In this document: piece after piece, positions 10,281-20,421 of the stretch | How the letters are laid out: every line of letters starts with the position of its first letter | How positions within the stretch are numbered: the first letter of the stretch is position 1 | NCBI GenBank assembly: GCA_030149475.1 | Contig: JASBRL010000059.1 | Location: forward strand, 1 to 64,000 | Direction of reading: 5' to 3' | Length of the DNA: 64,000 nt | Origin: Marinobacter sp. | Lineage (GTDB): Bacteria; Pseudomonadota; Gammaproteobacteria; Pseudomonadales; Oleiphilaceae | Position numbers and translations under genes: made by a program | The notes under the pieces: model-generated | Seen by the model: the letters and a program-made list of their open reading frames with translations, nothing else | What the model was told of the DNA's origin: nothing | Database searches by the model: none

Positions 10281-13200
10281 TCAGTTGAGACTGCTGAGCA
10301 ATCTGGGCTTTTCGATGACATAGCCCTGAGCGTAGTCCACACCCAACTGACGCAGGGCGTCCAGCGCTTCGCGGGTTTCCACCTGAGAGGCTATCACCTC
10401 GCGGTCCATATAGTGCGCCATGTCGACCATGGAACGGACCATCGCCAGGTCGGTATCGCTGTCCGTTACCTGTTGGGTAAAGGCGCCATCCAGCTTGATC
10501 AAATCCACTGGCAGCGAACGCATAAACTGGTAGGACATGGGGCCACTGCCAAAATTACCCAGACAGAACCGGCAACCCAGCTCTTTCATTTCCTCCATGA
10601 ATTCGGCCACATTCTGGACGTTATTGATAGCGGCAGCTTCGGTAATTTCAAACCAGAGCCGCTCAATGGGGGCATTTTTCTGGCTCAGCTTGTCATAAAT
10701 GAATTCCAGCAGCGACTCATCATTGAGCGAATAGCCAGACAGGTTGATACACACGCCCCCCATATGGGAGGTATCCGGCGCGGTATCTCTCAGCCAGTCC
10801 AGCATGTGCCCGACAACCCAGCGGTCGACGGCCTGCATACGATTATAACGCTCGGCCATACGAACGAACTCGGCGGCCTGTATCAGGTTACCGCCATCGT
10901 CATACATGCTGATCAGCACTTCGTACTGCGTGGCCATACGTGTCTGTGGTTGCAACGGAATAATCCGCTGACACCGGAGCAGCATGCGCTCTTCGTCCAG
11001 GTTGCCCAGCCCCGCCACTTTGGCGGCAATCTGTTCCTGCTGAGCCTGACCCTCCGCGTCCAGACTGTAAACCGTCCAGCGACCATTACCCTGCTTTTTG
11101 GCGGTTTTGCAGGCTTCTTCCGCGGCGCGCAGCCAGCGCTCGCCCGTGGCCAGTGCCGGCAACGCGGGGGCAATACCCGCGCTGGCCGATAACCGGTGCT
11201 GCTTGCCGTCAAAGCTCAACACCAGCGCCTCGACTGCTTTGATAATCGCACCGGTATGATTTTCGCCCTTTTCAGCAGGCAGCAGAAATCCGAATTCGTT
11301 ACCCACCAGCCTGGCCAGTGGCATACCGTCCCCGACCTGTTCTCGCAAAATGTCGGCAACCTGCCTGATGGCCTGATCACCGGCACTGAATCCGGCGGTG
11401 TCATTCAGCAACCGGAACTGACGAAGATCCAGCCTGACCAGTACACGCTCATCTTCGTGACGCGTCAGTTGCTGCTCAAGCATGCGTTCAAATTCGCGCC
11501 GGGAAAGCAGACCCGTCAATTCATCGTGGGTAGACGCCCAGGACAACTGATCGTAGACCTGCCGGACCATCCGGTCGATACTCTCATCAACGAGCGGACG
11601 TTCATACAACGAATCGGGTACCACAATACCCTGCCGCATCTGCCGCGCCAGATCTTCCAGGCCCAGCTCCACGACACGCATACCCTGATGGTTGACGAAC
11701 ACAAACCGACTGAAACTGCGAGCAATCCAGACCACACGGATGTACTGGGGCTGATCAGGCTTTTCCTGATCCCGCATCCAGTCACCGGTACGCAGTTTCT
11801 GGGCCCGGTTTATCCAGCGCTGTAAACCCTGCTGCTCACGCTGGGTCTTTTTCAGCTCCCGTTCATCCGGCTCCCTGAGCGCAGGAATATCCACCCGCTC
11901 AACCGGCGCTTCCGGCTTACGCACCAGAAACTGTTTCAGCTCGTCCCGAATCTGGGACGACGGTATGTGGTTGCTGGAGATCGACGCCAGCCCGTCCTGG
12001 ATCATACGCAACAATTCGGGCAGATTCACCGAACTGTCCGGGTCATCGCCGAACATCAGCAGCGAATCCACCACCGACAGATAATCCTGCCACAGTGCGC
12101 TTTCCGGCCCCTGCCGGATCCAGGTCAGTGACAACAGATCGCGCCAGCCCCCGTTGAGCAGGCTCACCACGGCACGTGGCACCTTGCGCCCGGCCAGCCG
12201 CTGCTCCAGCGCTTCTTTCACTGCCTGTTTGGATTCTGATACCTTCTGGGACCCCTCTGCCGCCGCGGCCACCCGCTCCACGTTGCGACGGTATACCAGA
12301 TTCTGCCGATCAATCAGTTGATCCAATTCGCCCTGCACGCTCTCGAAAACCCGGGTGTCCTGTTCGAAATCGGTCCTGATCCGGGCAATCAGGTCATCAA
12401 CCCGGCGCTGGATGACCGGATTCATTCGGCCACCCTTGATACCCAACTGTGCCAGCCGGTTCATCACCCCTCGCACCGGACTGGCCTGATCGTCGAAAAA
12501 GTCACGATCCCGCAGCACCACTTTCAGAACCGGCACCTCCAACTGCCGCAGTTGTTGCTGAGCGGTCTCACTCAGTCTCGGGCTCTCTACCACACTGCGG
12601 AAAAAGCGGTCGACCACATCCAGCGTACCCTGTTGTTCTTCGTCCAGGGCATGGGCGCCACCGGCCTTGACCCGCTCCACCACGCGATCCTTAAGGGAAG
12701 CATCCACGGTACCGGCATCCACCGACTCGGACTGCAACTGCTGAAGTTCCCGCTGGAATTCACCGGCCGAGAGCGGGCGCGCCCGGGGCTCAAACAGGAC
12801 AGGCTCCGGATCACCACGACTGAGACGGCTGGCACTGAGGGTCCCCAGCAGGTTTCGCACGGTCGCAAAGGCCGATTGGGCCGCCCGGGAATAGCTCCGG
12901 AACCCGGCCGAGGCCTGACCCGCCTGCCGAATCGACGGATCAACCGGGACCGGTTCCGGTTGGCCCGCATCCTGCCCGGTGTCGGTATCCGTTGTTGCCG
13001 TCTCCACGGTCGCCGGCGCAGGCTTCTGCTCGCGGGGCCGGGGCTTTTCCGGCTCCGGCCCGGTACTGCGCTCACTGAGGTATTTGCTCAGGTCAAGGTC
13101 CGGCAACACGCCATGGCGGATCAGAATGTCATTGAGCGCTTTGTAGAGGGGGCCCAACGCCTGAAGGACGTTGGCCTCAAAGACGCGAAGGCACAGTTTC

Positions 13201-14057
13201 TCAATCTGCCGGCTGGCCTTGAGATGCTGCAAACCCTGATGGAATGCATCACAGATCAGCGCCGGCCCCAGGGGATTATGGTGTCCGGTTGCATTGCTGA
13301 TCGCCAGTTTGTCGAACCGCATTTTCAACTGCAGCAAATCACCGCGGTACTGGGTATCTGCCTTGGTCACCATGACCTTGATGGTGAGCCAGTCTTCAAA
13401 TTCACTCTTGTCGACCAGCGACAACTCCATGCCGGGAGCACCCTTGCGCTCAGGCTTGAGCGGCGATTCCAGCGCCTGCTGCATCTGCTGCCAGATTACC
13501 CGTTGCCGGGCAGGAATCTGGCCGGCTGTGTCGATCATCTCATTCGCCTGCTGATCGTTACCGGCGGTCTGGGCCGCCTGCCTGAGCGCCTCGGCCGTCT
13601 GCACAAAACAGGCGTCCATCAGCGGCTCGATATGATCGACCATGGTTCTGGCGCACTGGCGCAGCACAAACTGAACCCGCTCACTGGGCGGCTTCAGAGA
13701 CACCCGATCCTGATTCCTGTCGGCGCCACACTGGACGAGCATCGCCTCGACCGCCTGCGGGTTGGGGCGGGTAAACTCGACGCCTATCGCGCCGTCCATC
13801 TGGCGAACAATCCGTGCAGTCAATTCATGGCGGGATTTGCCATCCGCACCGCGAAACCGGACGCCAACTTCATCGCTGCCGGTCCGGACGTGATGACGAT
13901 CAAGTTTGCGGGCGGTATCCGCCGAATAGCGGATGAACAACCCCTCGGCGCAGAAATCGGATATCTGGCATGGCCAGCTCTCACCCTGCCCCACAACCAG
14001 TTGAGCAGCCAGTTTTATAGGCTGGCGAGGATTGGCGCGGCGTTCCTTCGGATCCAT
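10281..14057 (-). CDS. PilZ-like / DUF1631 protein with degenerate GGDEF and EAL domains
   Basis: 1258 aa; N-terminal RRANPR + DFCAEG PilZ-like; central DUF1631-like region; VGNEF in GGDEF position; YEVLI and LGNFGSG in EAL positions. Confidence 0.8.
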   Translation of the reverse strand: MDPKERRANPRQPIKLAAQLVVGQGESWPCQISDFCAEGLFIRYSADTARKLDRHHVRTGSDEVGVRFRGADGKSRHELTARIVRQMDGAIGVEFTRPNPQAVEAMLVQCGADRNQDRVSLKPPSERVQFVLRQCARTMVDHIEPLMDACFVQTAEALRQAAQTAGNDQQANEMIDTAGQIPARQRVIWQQMQQALESPLKPERKGAPGMELSLVDKSEFEDWLTIKVMVTKADTQYRGDLLQLKMRFDKLAISNATGHHNPLGPALICDAFHQGLQHLKASRQIEKLCLRVFEANVLQALGPLYKALNDILIRHGVLPDLDLSKYLSERSTGPEPEKPRPREQKPAPATVETATTDTDTGQDAGQPEPVPVDPSIRQAGQASAGFRSYSRAAQSAFATVRNLLGTLSASRLSRGDPEPVLFEPRARPLSAGEFQRELQQLQSESVDAGTVDASLKDRVVERVKAGGAHALDEEQQGTLDVVDRFFRSVVESPRLSETAQQQLRQLEVPVLKVVLRDRDFFDDQASPVRGVMNRLAQLGIKGGRMNPVIQRRVDDLIARIRTDFEQDTRVFESVQGELDQLIDRQNLVYRRNVERVAAAAEGSQKVSESKQAVKEALEQRLAGRKVPRAVVSLLNGGWRDLLSLTWIRQGPESALWQDYLSVVDSLLMFGDDPDSSVNLPELLRMIQDGLASISSNHIPSSQIRDELKQFLVRKPEAPVERVDIPALREPDERELKKTQREQQGLQRWINRAQKLRTGDWMRDQEKPDQPQYIRVVWIARSFSRFVFVNHQGMRVVELGLEDLARQMRQGIVVPDSLYERPLVDESIDRMVRQVYDQLSWASTHDELTGLLSRREFERMLEQQLTRHEDERVLVRLDLRQFRLLNDTAGFSAGDQAIRQVADILREQVGDGMPLARLVGNEFGFLLPAEKGENHTGAIIKAVEALVLSFDGKQHRLSASAGIAPALPALATGERWLRAAEEACKTAKKQGNGRWTVYSLDAEGQAQQEQIAAKVAGLGNLDEERMLLRCQRIIPLQPQTRMATQYEVLISMYDDGGNLIQAAEFVRMAERYNRMQAVDRWVVGHMLDWLRDTAPDTSHMGGVCINLSGYSLNDESLLEFIYDKLSQKNAPIERLWFEITEAAAINNVQNVAEFMEEMKELGCRFCLGNFGSGPMSYQFMRSLPVDLIKLDGAFTQQVTDSDTDLAMVRSMVDMAHYMDREVIASQVETREALDALRQLGVDYAQGYVIEKPRLLSSLN

Positions 14058-14255
14058 TGACTACCTGATTATGGCGAAATAGTGGCGAATTGAAAAAGGC
14101 ATGGTGCTTTTACGAATCAGTCTTCGCTCCGCGTGCCGTCGTCGCTGGAACAAAAGCCCCCGATCCGTTTCCCGGTCTGGCTAACCGGAGCGATTTCGGC
14201 GCACCGGACCGAACCCTGATAGTATAGCGTTCACGCTTTGGGTTTAAGGAAGCGC

Positions 14256-15335
14256 ATGAGACAGCTTAGTCAGATCCATCTACTTTCGCTACTGATTATA
14301 GGGCTGAGTGGCTGTACCAGCAGTCATTTTTACAGCCAGGCCATACGGGGACAGTTGGCCTTGCTGTCCGAGCGCGTTCCCATCCCGGAAGTCCTGGCGG
14401 ACCCGTCGACGCCGACAGCGCTGCGCCAGTCACTGACCACCGCGGTGAAAGTCCGGGAGTTTGCCCGTGATACCCTGTCGCTTCCTGTCGGAGACACCTT
14501 TGCGGACTACGTCAATCTGGACCGACGATACGTTGTGGTTAACCTGGTCGCTGTCCCCGCCTATTCGCTCAAACCCTATAAATGGTGTTACCCGTTTATC
14601 GGCTGCCAGGCCTACCGGGGCTATTTCGATCTGCAGGACGCCCGCTCGGAGCAGGCCGAATTCAACGCCAAAGGCTACGATACGTTCATCGGAGGCGTCA
14701 CCGCGTACTCGACCCTGGGCTGGTTCGACGACCCCATTCACACCGGTTTCACCCGTCTACCTGACGACCGGATGGCGGCGCTGATCATTCACGAACTCAG
14801 TCACAAGGTAGTGTATATCGACAACGATACGGCCTTTAATGAAAGCTTTGCCACCGCCGTCGAACTGGAAGGCCTCAAACGCTGGCTGACCCGCCAGGGT
14901 GAGGCCGACCGGTTCCAGCAGACCCTGACAAGGCTGGACCACCGCCGGCAGACCCTGGCTCTGGTCCAGGCTACGTCGGCCAGGCTCCAGGCTCTCTATA
15001 GCCAGTCGAATGAGTTAACCGAACATACGCTGAAAGCTCGCAAGTCCGCATTGCTCACCCAACTGCGCTCGGATTATCAATCACTGCAGGAGGACTGGGC
15101 GCAGGCCGGGCCCTTTGGGCGCCCCGTGCCGGTCCTGAATAACGCCAACATCGCCCTGTTCCGGCAATACAACCAGTACGTGCCAGCATTCCGGGAACTG
15201 TTGCGCGAACAGCACGGCCATTTTGCCGCGTTCTATGACGCCGTTCGGAAACTCGCTGAAATGCCGGGGGCGCAAAGGCACGCCCGGCTGGAGCAACTTG
15301 CGTTAAGGGGCACCAGACTCAAAGGAGAATCTTGA
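14256..15335 (+). CDS. Lipoprotein, putative zinc aminopeptidase (COG4324-like)
   Basis: Lipobox LSGC near N-terminus; 'ALIIHELSHKVVYIDNDTAFNESFATAVE' HExxH-like HELSH motif. Confidence 0.8.
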   Translation: MRQLSQIHLLSLLIIGLSGCTSSHFYSQAIRGQLALLSERVPIPEVLADPSTPTALRQSLTTAVKVREFARDTLSLPVGDTFADYVNLDRRYVVVNLVAVPAYSLKPYKWCYPFIGCQAYRGYFDLQDARSEQAEFNAKGYDTFIGGVTAYSTLGWFDDPIHTGFTRLPDDRMAALIIHELSHKVVYIDNDTAFNESFATAVELEGLKRWLTRQGEADRFQQTLTRLDHRRQTLALVQATSARLQALYSQSNELTEHTLKARKSALLTQLRSDYQSLQEDWAQAGPFGRPVPVLNNANIALFRQYNQYVPAFRELLREQHGHFAAFYDAVRKLAEMPGAQRHARLEQLALRGTRLKGES

Positions 15336-16623
15336 CAAACACTTTTGAATTTCGCTGCGTGTTGTAGCTGGCCAGCTTCGGGCCAGGCAGCGACTGTACC
15401 GTCGATGGCAGAAATCCTCGCTCGCGGAACCAATGCTCGGTCTGGGTGGTCAACACAAACAGCTTGCCGATGCCCTGACTCCGGGCACGGCTCTCCACCA
15501 TCGCCAACAGATCATCGCCCCGGCCCGACCGGCGATAGGCGGGGCTGACCGCAAAACAGGACAGCTCACCGACCTGATCCTCTGGATAGGCATACAGCGC
15601 GGCACACCCAACGACAGTGCCATCCCGTTCGGCTACCACAAAGCAGTCAATTTCAGTTTCCAGCAGTTCCCGGGAGCGCCGCACCAGAATACCCTGTTCC
15701 TCAAGCGGCTGAATCAGTTCAACGATACCGCCGATATCTTCCACCCGGGCGCCGCGGATCTGCTCGTAGTTATCATCACTGACCAGCGTGCCCGAACCAT
15801 CGCGGGTAAACAGCTCTTCCAGCAGGGCGCCATCGTCGCTGTAGCTGATAATGTGGGCCCGGCGGACGCCTTTGACACAGGCATCGCAGGCAGCTTTCAG
15901 CAAATCCCTGTCGGAGCCTTCAGCGCCTGCCAGCAGATCACAGGCCTGACGGACAGTCAGTTCCCGCACCAGTTCACCGGCCTCATTGAGCACCCCGGTG
16001 TGGGCGTTGTATATAATCAGTTTTTCAGCCTGCAACGCGGCAGCCACCTGGCTTCCCACGTCTTCGTAGGACAGGTTGAAGGCGTCACCGGTCGGGGAAT
16101 AGCCAAGCGGTGGCAGCAGGACAATGTGCCCCATCTCCAGCAGCTTTTCGATACCGCTGACATCGATACGCCGGACGCGACCGGTATAACCATGGTCGAT
16201 GCCGCCCAGCACCCCCACAGGCCGGGCGGTGACAAAATTACCGCTGCTGACGCGGATACGGGCGCCGTGCATCGGCGAGTTCACCAGCCCCATGGACAAC
16301 AGGCTTTCAAGATGCGAGCGCAGCGCACCGATGGCCTGCAGCGCACACGGCAGTTGCTCTTCGCCGGTGATCCGCAGGCCTGCGTGGAACGCGGATTCCA
16401 GACCTGCTTCATCCAGCCGGCTCTGGATTTGCGGCCGGGCACCAAAGGCCACAACCAGCCGGATACCCAGACTGCTGAGCAGGGTAATGTCGTGAATAAT
16501 ATTGATCAGGTTGTCATGCGCTATGGCTTCCCCCCCCAGCGTCAGCACAACGGTACGTCCGCGATGGGCGTTGATGTAGGGTGATGAGTGGCGGAAACCA
16601 TGCAACCAGTCGTTGGATTTCAA
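15319..16623 (-). CDS. argA: Amino-acid N-acetyltransferase (N-acetylglutamate synthase)
   Basis: AAK-like N-terminal domain + GNAT domain (CFAVSPAYRRSGRGDDLL...TTQTEHWFRERGF). Confidence 0.95.
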   Translation of the reverse strand: MKSNDWLHGFRHSSPYINAHRGRTVVLTLGGEAIAHDNLINIIHDITLLSSLGIRLVVAFGARPQIQSRLDEAGLESAFHAGLRITGEEQLPCALQAIGALRSHLESLLSMGLVNSPMHGARIRVSSGNFVTARPVGVLGGIDHGYTGRVRRIDVSGIEKLLEMGHIVLLPPLGYSPTGDAFNLSYEDVGSQVAAALQAEKLIIYNAHTGVLNEAGELVRELTVRQACDLLAGAEGSDRDLLKAACDACVKGVRRAHIISYSDDGALLEELFTRDGSGTLVSDDNYEQIRGARVEDIGGIVELIQPLEEQGILVRRSRELLETEIDCFVVAERDGTVVGCAALYAYPEDQVGELSCFAVSPAYRRSGRGDDLLAMVESRARSQGIGKLFVLTTQTEHWFRERGFLPSTVQSLPGPKLASYNTQRNSKVFVKILL

Positions 16624-16660
16624 AACTCTGCTCCTGCAGATATAGGGTCAGTCGTCGCCG

Positions 16661-17869
16661 TCAGTCGTTCAGGCCGGTCTCGTCCAGGCAATAATGGCGG
16701 ATGAGATCGGTCAGCAAGCGCACGGCCGGGTCCACCTGAGACAACGCCAGATACTCATCCGGCTGATGAGCCTGGTCAATGGAGCCTGGTCCCATCACCA
16801 GCGTTTCCAGACCCAACCGCTGCAGCCAGGGTGCTTCGGTGGCAAACGCCACCGCCTCTGCGGTCTGTCCGGTCAGTCGCTCACAGGTACGCACCAGATC
16901 GGCTTCCGCCGGAGTTTCAAACGGCGGCACTCCGTCAAACAGAGGCTCAAACACCATGGACAGATCCCGCGAGCGTGCCAACGGCTGCAGTCGGTCAAGG
17001 ATCGCCTGACGTAACTCGTCCATCTCCATTCCGGGCAGTGGCCGCAGGTCGAACTGCAACTCGCAGCGAGCGCAGATGCGATTCGGGTTATCCCCTCCGT
17101 GAATACAGCCCAGATTGAGGGTCGGTACCTGGACCCTGAAATTCGGGTTCCGGTACCTGGCCTGCCAGTCATTCCGCAGCGACAGCAGCTCCGTCATCGC
17201 GGCCTGCATCCCCTCCAGGGCATTATTTCCCAGCGAGGGGTCCGAAGAGTGGCCAGACCGCCCCTCAAACACCAGACGTTCCATCATGATGCCCTTGTGC
17301 ATCCTGACCGGACGCAGGCTGGTCGGCTCGCCGATGACCGCATAACGGGCCTTGGGTCGACCAGCCTCCGCCAGCGCCCGGGCTCCATTCATCGAGCTTT
17401 CCTCGTCAGCGGTCGCGAGGATGATCAGCGGTTGCTTCAGGGACTTGCCCACAAAGGCCCGGGCGGCTTCGATGGCCAGGGCAAAAAAACCTTTCATGTC
17501 GCAGGTGCCCAGGCCATACCAGCGGTCATCCCGCTCGGTCAGTTTGAACGGATCACTCTGCCAGCGCTGATCATCGAAAGGCACGGTATCAGTATGGCCA
17601 GACAGCACCAGACCGCCCGGCCCCGAGCCGAGGGTCGCAATCAGGTTGTATTTACCCGGCATACCAGGCACCGGCAGAATGTCGCACTGAAATCCCATGG
17701 GTTCGAGCCAGTCGGCCAGCGTACGCACGACAGCCTCGTTGCTATGATCCCAGTCTGCCGAGGCACTGCTTATGGAGGGCAGGGAAATCAGCCGGGTCAG
17801 CATGTCGTGGATGCCCGGCGGGTTTGATTCTGACCTGGTGTGTGACGACATGATAATGCCTCCTGTCAC
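16661..17869 (-). CDS. argE: Acetylornithine deacetylase
   Basis: M20 family: LSGHTDTVPFDDQRW, GTCDMKGFFALAIEA, TADEESSMNGAR, IGEPTSLRP. Confidence 0.92.
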   Translation of the reverse strand: MTGGIIMSSHTRSESNPPGIHDMLTRLISLPSISSASADWDHSNEAVVRTLADWLEPMGFQCDILPVPGMPGKYNLIATLGSGPGGLVLSGHTDTVPFDDQRWQSDPFKLTERDDRWYGLGTCDMKGFFALAIEAARAFVGKSLKQPLIILATADEESSMNGARALAEAGRPKARYAVIGEPTSLRPVRMHKGIMMERLVFEGRSGHSSDPSLGNNALEGMQAAMTELLSLRNDWQARYRNPNFRVQVPTLNLGCIHGGDNPNRICARCELQFDLRPLPGMEMDELRQAILDRLQPLARSRDLSMVFEPLFDGVPPFETPAEADLVRTCERLTGQTAEAVAFATEAPWLQRLGLETLVMGPGSIDQAHQPDEYLALSQVDPAVRLLTDLIRHYCLDETGLND

Positions 17870-17931
17870 TGGTTGTTCGACGGCACGGGTTCAGTGTTCG
17901 CACCCGGCTCAGCGGCTGACGACCGGGCCGG

Positions 17932-19230
17932 CTAACCGGGTGTTCCGGCCGGCTCTGATGGACTCACCGGCTTGCCGGTATCGTCCGCCCGGCGCCAGAC
18001 CTCAAAGCGGGAGATGGCCTTCAGGGGGATCGGGTACGCCACCTCGCCACCGTCGGTCTTGCGGGCAATGTTGAGGCGCTCATCGGTGATCCCGGCCAGT
18101 CGCCCCTCCACCACACGCCCGTTCTCCAGCGTAACCCTCACCGCACGATCAAGCCAGGGTGCCGCCGCGGCCGCGGAACTGACATACCAGGCCGGACCGG
18201 TGTCCGCCTGGGCGCCGGAATCCCCGCTCGCATCGACCTTGGCCAAGGCCTGCTCCGGGGTTGCGGGCGGGTTCCAGGGTGTCAGATAGACGCCGGGCAC
18301 CCTGGCCTGATTGTAGTGAACCGACAATTCGGCCTGACCTTCCTCCCCGGCGCCCGGCTGATTGACCGGCAGGCCCCAGGTGTCGTCACCGGGACGGAGA
18401 TCCAGTTCGAGCTCGCCACCTTCTGTCAGCCACTGACGGTAGAGCGCCAGCAACTGTTTACTGGGTTCATAGCCACGGGCGTTCAGGCCCTCACGAAATG
18501 AGCGGGTCACCAGATCGGCCCAGGCCGTGACTTCCATGTCAGATTCCCGGGCACAATAGGCGGTGACTTTCCGCATCAGGCCAGCATCCCGCAAGGTCAC
18601 CCGAGCGACTTCGTCACTGCTGTCGAGGACGGCACCCGGGTCGGCCAGACTCAGCCGGGCATCAGGCCAGTGCACCTCCAGGCTGCCCGCCTCGGCGGTG
18701 TTCAGATCAAGCCGCAGCTCATCCGGGCCCTGCTCGATGGTCGCATCACCGGTCAGAGCCGGTACCCCCATGCGGATCAGGTCGCCACTGCCCAGTTGTT
18801 GTCGGTGGTCCGGGGCGCACACGGGACTGAACAGCGCACGATCGGCCTCGTGGTCACCGGCGACGACCCAGCCCTTGAGCATGGCCGGATCCAGCTTGAG
18901 CTCAAGTCCATCCATGACGACCCGCCATGTTGGTGGCAGCGCCTTTGCCACACTCAGGGATCGCGCCAGGGCAACGGGAGACGATGTCTGAAAATGCACG
19001 GTCTCCGCGGTCACCGGCTCGGTCATACGGAACAATTGATAGCGGGCGTGATCCAGGGTGACCGTACCGGACAGCCCCGAGTGGAGGCTTTTGGCAGAGA
19101 CCACACCTTCGAACGCTGCCGCCCCGCGCGACGCTTCCAGGGCCTGGTGCGTAAAATACCAGGCGGTGCCTTTGAAAGCGCCGTAGCCCAGCAGTGCCAC
19201 CACCAGCACAAACCACAACAGTTTCTTCAT
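17932..19230 (-). CDS. Conserved hypothetical membrane-anchored protein with C-terminal Sm/SH3-like beta-barrel segment
   Basis: N-terminal TM MKKLLWFVLVVALLGYGAFKG; C-terminal RAVRVTLENGRVVEGRLAGITDERLNIARK. Confidence 0.7.
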   Translation of the reverse strand: MKKLLWFVLVVALLGYGAFKGTAWYFTHQALEASRGAAAFEGVVSAKSLHSGLSGTVTLDHARYQLFRMTEPVTAETVHFQTSSPVALARSLSVAKALPPTWRVVMDGLELKLDPAMLKGWVVAGDHEADRALFSPVCAPDHRQQLGSGDLIRMGVPALTGDATIEQGPDELRLDLNTAEAGSLEVHWPDARLSLADPGAVLDSSDEVARVTLRDAGLMRKVTAYCARESDMEVTAWADLVTRSFREGLNARGYEPSKQLLALYRQWLTEGGELELDLRPGDDTWGLPVNQPGAGEEGQAELSVHYNQARVPGVYLTPWNPPATPEQALAKVDASGDSGAQADTGPAWYVSSAAAAAPWLDRAVRVTLENGRVVEGRLAGITDERLNIARKTDGGEVAYPIPLKAISRFEVWRRADDTGKPVSPSEPAGTPG

Positions 19231-19381
19231 GCCAACCTCCAATCTGGCACCCGCCCCGGCCACCGACCGGGAACGACGACGCCGTTCCGGGCTTTTGGCG
19301 CAGGTCGATCATGGTCCGGGGCGAGGGAAACACTCGATCCGTGTATCCAGGGGAAACTCTGATTGCGTCTGCCGGCGTTGT

Positions 19382-20296
<915 letters not shown>

Positions 20297-20299
20297 TCA

Positions 20300-20351
20300 G
20301 GGACTCTCTCAACGATTGCAGAATCGGTAATCCGCTAGTTCAGAGAGTCCC
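20300..20351. repeat. Inverted repeat (13/14 bp arms) between algC and argB
   Basis: GGGACTCTCTCAAC (20300-20313) / GTTCAGAGAGTCCC (20338-20351), with inner CGATT-GCAG-AATCG. Confidence 0.75.
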
Positions 20352-20421
20352 GGGGTTGAATTCGTTGGCCGACCGGACAATGCCCGGACGGTCCTGCCGA
20401 TGTTTAACGACAGGTGCCCCC

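Noticed and set aside
12318-14060. 580-aa + strand ORF antisense to the DUF1631/GGDEF/EAL gene
   Set aside because: Fully overlaps a strongly supported coding gene; composition reads as a GC-rich antisense shadow with no recognisable domain.
15433-16584. 383-aa + strand ORF over argA
   Set aside because: Antisense to argA, which is unambiguous.
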